Positions 44,646 to 56,600 of a stretch of DNA of 64,000 bases are shown here, one piece after another. Source of the stretch: Athripsodes cinereus. Its lineage: Eukaryota; Arthropoda; Insecta; Trichoptera; Leptoceridae. The notes below the pieces were generated by a model, which worked only from the letters and a program-made list of their open reading frames with translations, was not told where the DNA came from and did not search any database. Each line of letters opens with the position of its first letter. Position 1 is the stretch's first letter. The position numbers and the translations under genes were made by a program. The stretch is taken from positions 5,327,572 through 5,391,571 of the forward strand of contig OX388325.1 in NCBI GenBank assembly GCA_947579605.1, in the 5' to 3' direction.

Positions 44646-47600
44646 TGAAAATATATTGTATGATTATTAAACCAAGTTTTATTTAATAGGTGAATCTGGG
44701 TGTGGAATACTCAGCACAAACACAAATCGATGGCTTAGAGCACAGATGTTGTAAGTGCAGTTTTTACAAAAAATGAGTTATTATACGCATGCGAATCTGT
44801 ATCATCTGAAGTATGTTCCGTAGAAATATTATTGCGTAACTCTGTGTCATTGACGAGATCAATCAATCAATCATTGCCCTCGATGCTCCTCTCGGGAGCA
44901 CAGGGCAGAAACCAGCCTCCTCCATTCAGAGCGTCTCTGATCCAATTGCGTCACCTCTTTCTACGACATTCCCTGCGCTCTGATGTCGTTGTCATAGGAA
45001 CGGTGTATTGAGAAAGAGGGACGCCCGGGCCTACAGAATCTTTGCGGATGGAAGAACAGTGCTCTTTTTGGTCAACTATCATTGACGAGATATTTAACAA
45101 AAACTACCTATATGTGGTAAGTACTAAGTGGTATGGCATCTCAAACTTTCTACTTTGATTGTCTCAAAACTATGAAAACTGCACTTACAACAAATATACC
45201 CTCACAATAAACAATATTCTTGCATCACGATGGTGGACAGTCAGCAATGAACCTGGGACTCTTTGATGGTCCAAAATTTTACTATTATCTACGAGGTATA
45301 CTGCCACCAGTACACTGCACTCACATGCAGTTTGCTGATTACATCACTTGTGGGATATGCAGTGATGGTATAGTATAGTGAATCAGAACAATACCTATAC
45401 GAGAAGCCATTATTTAAATTTTAAAGAGACAATTTCTAAGAATGACAAAGAGGATATACTTGTCTGAAAGAGAGGGTGTGAGGAAGCGCGGATGTCTGAG
45501 AACCACGTGGATCAAATTCTCAAGGACGACCCAGTGTTGAGTAAGAGGAACCGAAGGAAGTGTGTAAAGATATATCTATTTGGCGTTCCGTTCTCCCCGC
45601 CTACCCCACTTGGGACACGGCGTGAGGGTATGGTATAGAATTTATAAACCTTCGTTAGACTTCAATTTTTTTAAAAGTGTCCTAGTACTGTTACGCACAC
45701 AGTCACAAGTAATGTGTATTACAGAACACGTGATTGTATTAGTAGTCGAGTAGTATCACTGTGATTGTGTGGTGTGTGTGTAGTATACTTATTACTGAAG
45801 GATGTGTTAGTAATCATTTACCTATGAGCGGAGCACTCTTATATGAATACTACTCTACATTTATTACAAATAAATATAATAGTGCTATACCTTTGCTTTA
45901 CTTTTGGCAGACTGTAATCTCTTCTCGGCCAGTTGTGCCGCATGCATCTTCTTACGGTGCACATGATAGTTGCCTGAATTCATGAAAGTCTTCCCGCAAA
46001 ACTCACACCAGTACTCTGGTATTCCTGTGTGACGTGACGACGTATGATCCTGAAAAAATATACTTTATAACACCAGTATTTCCTCCCTTATGGGGAGAGC
46101 AGAGAGACAATACTAAAATTACTTTGGGCGCCAGGTGTAGTCCCTGAAGGGGTACACCGAGAGAATTAAATAATAAACACTATGAACTATGAACACTTTT
46201 ATTTACAACTTAACACTATTTACATATACCCATACATTGAAACCTTCTGAATACCATACTAAAAATATTCCACAATGACACTACTACACTGATCCTATAA
46301 CAATTAACCAACACTGATTAACGCGGCAGAGAGGACGTCTCCAATCCCCGGATCTTTACTGCAGGACATGGAACTAAACAAGGAGGATCAGAGGAACACT
46401 GCTCCGTTGTGGACTCCGCTAGAGTCCCAACGACCAGCAGGTAAGGAATGCACCACCTAACCGCCTGTGATGGCACAGTACAGCAGGTGACCAGCATATA
46501 GGTATAGGTATTCAGGTATAGGTATGAAAGGAATGCACCACCTAACTGCCTGTGATGGCACAGCACAGCAGGTGACCAGCATATAGGTATAGGGAGGACC
46601 TAGACCCAGGATGGGCCGAGGCGATCTGCCGTTTGTATGAAGTGTTCCTGTTTATATACCCTTTCAGCAGTAAGGAACAGCTGATCGTAGCCTTGGTGGT
46701 GGATGTCACGATGAAGGGGATGTACCTTGGCCTTGGACTCCGCCTTCCTATTTCCGGTTAGATTGTTCTGGAAGCTTCTAGAAGGTTCGCGAACATTCCG
46801 TCGATGAGACATCTATCGGCAAATCGGGTGACTAATAGACACTTCCTGTGTTTCGGTAGCGGCTGCTAGTTGAATCCGGCGGGTGATATTATTATTAGGC
46901 CATATAAAAATTACGTGGTGTTACAACTTTATTTAAACAGTATATGCATATATTTATTTAAACAGTATATGCATATATTTATTTAAACAGTATATGCATA
47001 TATGGTCCGCACAGTCCGGGACAGAGAAGCATTCTCCAGAGTGATCACTAACGTCGGGGGGGGGGGGGGGGGGGGGACCTGATACGGCACTGATAGAAGA
47101 AGAATCGTCCAGTTCCACAACTCAACAAATAGAAATGTTTTAATGCAATTTGAAACAAGTGTTCCTTTCTACTATTGTTTTTTAATTCACAGAGAGACGT
47201 CTTTCGACTTATAAGGTCATTATCAATCTGAATTGTTTACAACTATTCATCTGTTTATATAGTGTTTACTACAAAAGAAATTCATTATAAATCAACCAAC
47301 TAATTTTTATATTTGTTTACATTCAAACATAATACATAGATAACATTAAATATAATACCATAAATTTCCAGTAAGTTACATTGTTCATAATAGGTCAGAT
47401 AATGACTTTATAATGAATTTCTTTTTGGAATTCTACTACGTGTGCACCGACACAATTAAGAAATGTTTTATATTGGAGAAGTCACCATTTTTGTAATTTT
47501 GTTATATTTATAATTATTATGCTTTAAAAACACAACATAAAGTGAAAAAACTACAATAATCACTTTGTTTTTTGTCATTTTGTTGTCTTTGTTCCGTTTA

Positions 47601-50600
47601 ATAGTTAAATAGTTCAAAATATTTATTTGTGAAATTGAAAATAGGTACATTTTTTTTTCATTAACTTAATATTTAATATATAAAAAGAACCATGTATTTT
47701 TTATAGTTATTTGTTTGTGGGATTGATAGAGTGGAGTTGATTATACAGTAAACCCTCACTATTTCGAACCCCGATATTTCGAAATTCTTCGTAATTCGAA
47801 ATATTCCCGCCAAAAATGTCCCCGTAATGAAATTTTCATACAACAGACATTTATAATTCGAAATCCCCGCTAATACGTAATTCGAAATAATATTTGGTCC
47901 TTTCAAAACAAAACAATAGAAATTTGTATGTTGTAATTCGAAAACATTTGGTTGTCATAAAAAGTACCCTTGTTTTTTCCCAAAGCTCCTTCAGGGACAA
48001 TAAAACTTATTATGTGAAATTTTTGTTCACACTAATACACATAAAGGACCTACCCAGCTAGATAATAATATTTAACAATGGGATTTCCAAATTTCTAAGT
48101 AGATATCCTATGTTGCATGTAAACACCGTAAATGTATTGTATTTCATTATGTACCTATCTACAGCTGTTTTGAGTATGTACCTGCTACCTCAGCTGTTTC
48201 TATGACGTATGGTACCTATGGCTATATTATACTGCATTCGACTGTGCTCAGGACAAAGGCATCAAACCACAATTTTGACAAAAGTCATTTTATGTTGTTA
48301 TGTAGGAAATAGTTGACAAATTTCAGAATTCGAAGATGATGGGTTTGAGACACATGCTGGACAATAAGTATGTAGGGATAGATTCTCAATCGTGGGAATG
48401 TAGACGAGAGGAAGTTTCCGTCTTTGTTTAGGAAGTAATAAATTCAGAGGATGTCATTTAATTTTAAGAAGCAAATTTGATCCGTGTATTTTTTTTTATA
48501 TAGTCCAAATTTTGGACTTGGTCCGGTCATAAATATCAAATTAGACAGCTACCAAAATTCATGCTAAAAATAGACCAACAAAAAATACCCTTTCGGGGAA
48601 TTTTGAACGAAGGCCACACATCGAGGCCATTAAACTGAAGATTTATGGTAACAGTGGCGTATCGAATTTGGTAGTGGGAGAAAAGAATCGTGAAATAAGT
48701 CCGAATATAAAAAAATGAAAAAAAAGGGTGAGATCGCGAGTTATCATACGTAAATTGTCTGTTCGAATAAGCAGATCAGTAAAGGGGTAAATTAATTTCG
48801 AAGCGGGGGCATTGTTTTTCGAATCACTAAGATATTTCCTCCCTAGGGGTTACCTTAAGCGTGGAGAGGGTGAACAACGACTGCTCCTGAAAGCTTGGAG
48901 CGGTTATGAGAGAATTCGGTCTGGAATAAATAAAGTTGAAAATCGAAATGAATCCGACTCGTAAGTTGGGCCACTGTGAAATTGCCGCCCTGGCGCTATG
49001 AACAATACATGGGGTGTGTCGAATCAGGGCGGGGTCAAGAATCGCAGCTCTTCCAGGAACATATGATTCCGAAACCGTCAAACAGGTCCGTCGGTAGAAA
49101 AGAAAAATTCCGAAATGGACGCGGGCAGAAGTAAGAAAGACGTTTCTTAAGGCAAAATGAATAAACAAAAAAGAAATAACCACGTAATCGTTTCATTAAA
49201 ATGACCCTCGTACATTCCTTATGTCGATTCAAATCGAAAATGGAAATTAGACGAAGTAGGTATCCGGTAATAATGTCAAAGGGCAATGGTAGAAGAAATT
49301 AACTTATAACATAGCTGCCGCGACATTCGGAGGAGATATGTGTTAAGTATTGAAATAACGAGGTTTTAATTTTTTCGCACTATTTTATTCCCGCACGGGG
49401 CAAGAGCAAAGCGTGCCCTACATTGGGGGACCGACCCTGGAAACGGGCTAGCGGTAACACTCCAGATGTCAACGAATGCGAAGCGTTAATTGGATAATGA
49501 CGGACCAATGACATTATGGGTTAAGGGCGGTTACATAGATTTTTTTTGTCCGTGATTTGGGTAGGAGATCGATAGATGAGTCAATAAAAATCGTTGCACA
49601 GCGATTACTTGGACAGATTTTGAATTTCGCTCCCGAGAGAGCTTGGTTGAATTTTGCATTCGAGAAAGAGAGATCGTTTTGATCGGCTGACGGCGAACGC
49701 GGAAAAGTAGAGACTTGCGGTTCGCGAATTAATTAGATAGTTTCTTGTTTGCGGGAAAGTTTAAGAAATATAAAGTTTATTGCCAGTGTTGAGTTTGCCA
49801 CATAGAACTGTGTGAATAGAAAATTATTTTGAAATTGATTGACAATATTGTTAATGACAGTTTGTTTAATAATGTTAATTAAATTCGTGGGTTACGAATA
49901 ATACCACTAGTAATATTAATTGTGTTACCATCGCCGTGTTAAATAAGAAATACGGTTCCGATACCTTTCACAGAAAAAGGAAATAAATAAATAAATATTT
50001 AACATAATACAAATCTACGCAATATTATATAATCATCAAATATGATTTAGTGATAAAGGATAATAAGATAACGCTAATAATAATAACGCGTTGGCATAGC
50101 TAGGTAACAAACCTCGCCAGGGCGAATAATTATCCATAAGTGGTGCTTATAAACACTCGAGGGAAACACCTAGAGGACTATTCAAGATATTTGTGTTGGC
50201 GAGAGATCCCCTCGCAATTTTCAAGTGGTGAAATCAATCGTGTTGCGGAAAAACTATTTTGGGTGTTTTGTATCTACAATATTTACCTACAAGGAAGAAT
50301 AATCGGACTCAGTGTGAGTGCTCACCTGTGCAAACTTACTCGAAGCCTGTGTTTTTGAGCATCCCCCCCCCCCGGACCAGCACGAGAGAGGTTTTCGCGC
50401 CGCTTGGAGTGGGGTAATTACACTGTACAGATTTATGCAATAACCAAGTTTGTGCCCACCTTGCTGTTGTTTTTTTTTTTATGTTAATAGATAGATTTTA
50501 ATAGATACTACAGCTTCAACCATGAATAATACAATAATATACATTCATTAATTTACATCGCAAATTAAAATTGTTTATTTGTATAATTGTTTATTTCCTG

Positions 50601-53600
50601 TAAATCAGGGATATATATATTTAAGCATGCTATGATGATTCTATTCAATGTCTAATTTATATTGATGTTATGACATGATGTTTTGTATCTGTTGATTATT
50701 ATGTTTATGTTGATTGAAAAACTTGAGGTAATTGTAGGTATCAACAAAGGGTAGATTTCGCTGTAATTTTATTGATTTGTCTCGGGTCAAAAAGATCAAA
50801 TTGTCTATGTACGTTCTCCGTTTATTTGTAACTATTGTTTTGTTTATACTCATAGCCGTAGACTTTTGGTTGTTTATTGTTATATGTTTTTTTTTCCCTT
50901 CAATAAATTGAGTCATACCTTAACTGGGTTTTAGTTTACGTAGAGAGTAGTATTCCCTTTCCCTCTGTTATAAAGAAGAGAAGTAAAGAGAGAAATATAC
51001 TTAGAGATATCTATATGGATGTAAGTTTTGATAGTACCTGAGCCTCGCTGAAGAAGAGAGTATAGCCGGGCAGTAAAGTATACTTGGACGAGAAAGAGGT
51101 AGCCAGCGAGGAATTAGGTACGTATCAAATTGGCGCCCATCGTGTCGGCATTGCTTGATCTAGCATGCTTATCAAATTGGCGCGCCAATCGCGGGGCTTG
51201 CTTGATCTAGCACGCTAAATCAAGCACGAACCCAGCAGCAAATGCTGCAGTTTTTCATTCTCTCTCTCTCTCTCTTAGATACTACGTAACAGAGGCAGGG
51301 TGGAAGGTGTAGAATAGCAATAGAACAGTTATAGTTTTGCGTTTGAATTTGTATTGAAAGTATTTTTTTTAGCGATAGGTAATAGTGATATCTCGTTGTA
51401 GGTAAAGGTAATCTAGGTACTTGTAGTAGGTATTGATGTAATAGGTATTTTTGAGTGATAGGTGTCGAAATATAGGTAGCATAGTTGGGGGGGGAGAAAG
51501 AACTAGCAATTGGTATAATAATTACCCCGACTGTTGTAAGAAGAATAGTAACAGTAGATGCAGGTGAAGGGAGAAGTTTAATGATGAACGTGTAAAGACA
51601 TCTGATGTTTCGCCGTGGCATGGACGGTTTAAAGAATATCATGCCCTCTCTTTTCGAAAGATTTTCGAGAGTCCTGTAAAAGGCAGGAAATCGAAAAATA
51701 CATTTTTACAGTTCAAACAACGGAACTGAAACATCGCCGTGGCATGGACGGTTTAAAGAATATCATGCCCTCTCTTTTCGAAAGATTTTCGAGAGTCCTG
51801 TAAAAGCCAGGAAATCGAAAAATACATTTTTACAGTTTCAAACACCGGAACTGAAACAGCGCCGTGGAGTTGACGGCCTAAGAATATCACTCCCACCTTT
51901 TTCTACTGTTTTTGAGTGTCCTGTAAGAGGCAGGAGATCGAAAAATCACCATAAAATAAAAATATCGAACATCAGAATTACTGTAACTAATGTAAATAAT
52001 GTTGTGAAGGATATAGATACGTATATATTTTAGATTAGGTTTAATATGTTTTTTTTTTTTCATGTAAAATAGAAACCGTTTGTCATATATTATTATTAGC
52101 CTAAGTCATAACATAAGTACTAACAAAATAACTAGATTTAGATAGAGGCCGACTTAAGAATTTCGTTGTAAGAGAGATAACTAGGTAGGTATAGTGTAAA
52201 GATAATTTGAATGTACAGTGTATACACTTAGCAATTAGGTATATGTCGCAAATTAGATAAATAGTACGTAGACATCTAGAAATAAGGATATATCATTAGG
52301 TGAGAGTAATTAGTTTCTAACAAAATCATAAGTTTTAGTTATTATTATTCCGTATAGTAGCTAAGATGGATATGCGAAATGTATTCGCCGGGTTAGGTAT
52401 GTTGAGATGTCGCATAGCCAAGATGGCGATAGAAGGCAATACCGTTTGGGGACAGGTATACGACTACGAGGAGGCGTGACAAACTATTGTTTACATAACA
52501 ATATTGGCCAAGGGAATAGGACAATAGAAATTTGTTAGCCGCAAACAAATACAACCGTTATTACCTGAATAGATAGAGTGCGGGTAAGGCTTGTAGGACG
52601 TGAGGATTAAATTGAAAATTAGGTCGCAGTTTGGGAAGTTTGGTTTGTAAGACCGTAAGAGCAAGGAACCGTTTGATGCGAAAGGCATGGCGGCTCTGAC
52701 ATAGTAAGGGTGCTATTGTCGTGTTACTTACGAAGGTAGTCAGAAAGAATCGTAAAGCGACGAGGAACGAGGAAAGAACTGAGAGCGAGAGGGGATCTTG
52801 GTCGGAAGTGCAAGGTAGATACCGCATGGAGAGATAGTTTGAAGCGAGTTAGTAGGTAGTGGAGATGGAAGGAATCGTAGATTATAGATGAAGGTTCGAC
52901 TCACTCATCTTATCGGAGAATGCGAGTGGAAAACGGGTTCCAGATTTATCAAGGGTGGTAAATCCATCTCCATAATGATGGGTTGTGACCTGGTCTCGGA
53001 CGGAAAATGGAAGGGGGGTAGCCCCCCCCACATTTAGGCATTTAAGGGTAAATGACCTGGAGTCCTTGTCAGGAGAAAGGGTAGGTGAAGTAGCTAGTAG
53101 TAGGTATGTTAGATTATAATTTAGGCACAAGGTATGACTCATATAAGATTTAATTAATTGAATTAGCAATTAGATTTGATAAGTTTTACTTCATTTTTCA
53201 TTATTTGGTATAAGTGTAAATTCATTGTTTAAATTTCACGCCATGGTAAACTTAGAGTTCTCGTAAATTTTAGGGTTGTTTTTATTGTTCAAAAATACTG
53301 TTATATTTTTTTCTGTATTGATTGATACCTATAATAAATTGTATGATGTATATGTATAAATCTAGATGATGTTAAGTAATTGTACTAAAGGTTGATGTAA
53401 GAGGTAACAGCCGTTTAAGGCTTAAAAAAAAAAATGAATGTGTAAACAAATTAATTGAATATTAGTATGATAAATTATAGATGGTCATTTTCAATCGTGA
53501 TAACGTGGTAGTGAGGTAGAGATATTTGATTATTTACCATGTGTATGTGTTAGTATAAAAGTATTCTGTTTTTTTTGAGACAGGGGTAAGGGGTCTGAGA

Positions 53601-56600
53601 TACCTAATGAGTGCACGAAGGTGATTCGTGCATAATGAATATGGTGAAAAACGATGAAGGAGATGATTTGTATTTATAAATGATATATGGGTTTGTTTTG
53701 TTTTATGTAATCTAGTTATTATAAGTGACCACATACTTGTTAAGTAAATGTATTAGATATTGCCTATGATGTGAATACTCGATTGTAAATAAAAAAAAAA
53801 ATATGGGGACTCATTGAAAACATACAGTAAATGGGAGATGTAAAATTATGGGGAGACTATGGGCTGATTCGGGAGAAAGAATTGGTTCATTTGTTTCAAT
53901 TATTCATTTACAAGGTGAACAAAACTCGCGAAATGACTATTGCTTTGAAAATTGTATATTTTTGTATAAGTATGTAACGTTTAATGTATTAAGGACCTGT
54001 GGAAGCATGAGTGTAGTTATAAAAGTAAATTTTTAAAAAGCAAAATGTATTTTAGGCTAAGTATTATTAGCATTGTGATGGTTATTGCATAAATACAACG
54101 CGTAGATAAGGCGTAAATAACGGGTTATGGACAAGCTTAATGTCGTTGTGGAGGGGGAAGGAAGGTAGGAATATAAAACGGAGACTAATTAAGGCATAAG
54201 GGGGCCTGTTTGGTTAAATGGACTATCATGGTCAAGAAATATTACAACTTTACGAAGCACGTAGCAGATTTCTTGGTTTAACGCTACGACAAGACAGAAA
54301 ACGCGAAACCAAGTGGCGCCGGGCAAATAGATAGAATATGTCTTGAACGTTAGATGGTTCATTTATTTATTTTTGTGTTTTTTTTTTAAGAAGGCCAAGG
54401 GAATAGGCTGAAATTTGTCAAATTAAGTAGGGTGGGATTGTTATGTAGGAAATAGTTGACAAATTTCAGAATTCGAAGATGATGGGTTTGAGACACATGC
54501 TGGACAATAAGTATGTAGGGATAGATTCTCAATCGTGGGAATGTAGACGAGAGGAAGTTTCCGTCTTTGTTTAGGAAGTAATAAATTCAGAGGATGTCAT
54601 TTAATTTTAAGAAGCAAATTTGATCCGTGTATTTTTTTTTATATAGTCCAAATTTTGGACTTGGTCCGGTCATAAATATCAAATTAGACAGCTACCAAAA
54701 TTCATGCTAAAAATAGACCAACAAAAAATACCCTTTCGGGGAATTTTGAACGAAGGCCACACATCGAGGCCATTAAACTGAAGATTTATGGTAACAGTGG
54801 CGTATCGAATTTGGTAGTGGGAGAAAAGAATCGTGAAATAAGTCCGAATATAAAAAAATGAAAAAAAAGGGTGAGATCGCGAGTTATCATACGTAAATTG
54901 TCTGTTCGAATAAGCAGATCAGTAAAGGGGTAAATTAATTTCGAAGCGGGGGCATTGTTTTTCGAATCACTAAGATATTTCCTCCCTAGGGGTTACCTTA
55001 AGCGTGGAGAGGGTGAACAACGACTGCTCCTGAAAGCTTGGAGCGGTTATGAGAGAATTCGGTCTGGAATAAATAAAGTTGAAAATCGAAATGAATCCGA
55101 CTCGTAAGTTGGGCCACTGTGAAATTGCCGCCCTGGCGCTATGAACAATACATGGGGTGTGTCGAATCAGGGCGGGGTCAAGAATCGCAGCTCTTCCAGG
55201 AACATATGATTCCGAAACCGTCAAACAGGTCCGTCGGTAGAAAAGAAAAATTCCGAAATGGACGCGGGCAGAAGTAAGAAAGACGTTTCTTAAGGCAAAA
55301 TGAATAAACAAAAAAGAAATAACCACGTAATCGTTTCATTAAAATGACCCTCGTACATTCCTTATGTCGATTCAAATCGAAAATGGAAATTAGACGAAGT
55401 AGGTATCCGGTAATAATGTCAAAGGGCAATGGTAGAAGAAATTAACTTATAACATAGCTGCCGCGACATTCGGAGGAGATATGTGTTAAGTATTGAAATA
55501 ACGAGGTTTTAATTTTTTCGCACTATTTTATTCCCGCACGGGGCAAGAGCAAAGCGTGCCCTACATTGGGGGACCGACCCTGGAAACGGGCTAGCGGTAA
55601 CACTCCAGATGTCAACGAATGCGAAGCGTTAATTGGATAATGACGGACCAATGACATTATGGGTTAAGGGCGGTTACATAGATTTTTTTTGTCCGTGATT
55701 TGGGTAGGAGATCGATAGATGAGTCAATAAAAATCGTTGCACAGCGATTACTTGGACAGATTTTGAATTTCGCTCCCGAGAGAGCTTGGTTGAATTTTGC
55801 ATTCGAGAAAGAGAGATCGTTTTGATCGGCTGACGGCGAACGCGGAAAAGTAGAGACTTGCGGTTCGCGAATTAATTAGATAGTTTCTTGTTTGCGGGAA
55901 AGTTTAAGAAATATAAAGTTTATTGCCAGTGTTGAGTTTGCCACATAGAACTGTGTGAATAGAAAATTATTTTGAAATTGATTGACAATATTGTTAATGA
56001 CAGTTTGTTTAATAATGTTAATTAAATTCGTGGGTTACGAATAATACCACTAGTAATATTAATTGTGTTACCATCGCCGTGTTAAATAAGAAATACGGTT
56101 CCGATACTTTTCACAGAAAAAGGAAATAAATAAATAAATATTTAACATAATACAAATCTACGCAATATTATATAATCATCAAATATGATTTAGTGATAAA
56201 GGATAATAAGATAACGCTAATAATAATAACGCGTTGGCATAGCTAGGTAACAAACCTCGCCAGGGCGAATAATTATCCATAAGTGGTGCTTATAAACACT
56301 CGAGGGAAACACCTAGAGGACTATTCAAGATATTTGTGTTGGCGAGAGATCCCCTCGCAATTTTCAAGTGGTGAAATCAATCGTGTTGCGGAAAAACTAT
56401 TTTGGGTGTTTTGTATCTACAATATTTACCTACAAGGAAGAATAATCGGACTCAGTGTGAGTGCTCACCTGTGCAAACTTACTCGAAGCCTGTGTTTTTG
56501 AGCATCCCCCCCCCCCCGGACCAGCACGAGAGAGGTTTTCGCGCCGCTTGGAGTGGGGTAATTACACTGTACAGATTTATGCAATAACCAAGTTTGTGCC

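Noticed and set aside
49400..49445. ATTGGGGGACCGACCC inside the LTR as a second PBS
   Set aside because: It lies in mid-LTR, not after an LTR end, and is present in both LTRs; position rules out a role as primer-binding site for this element.
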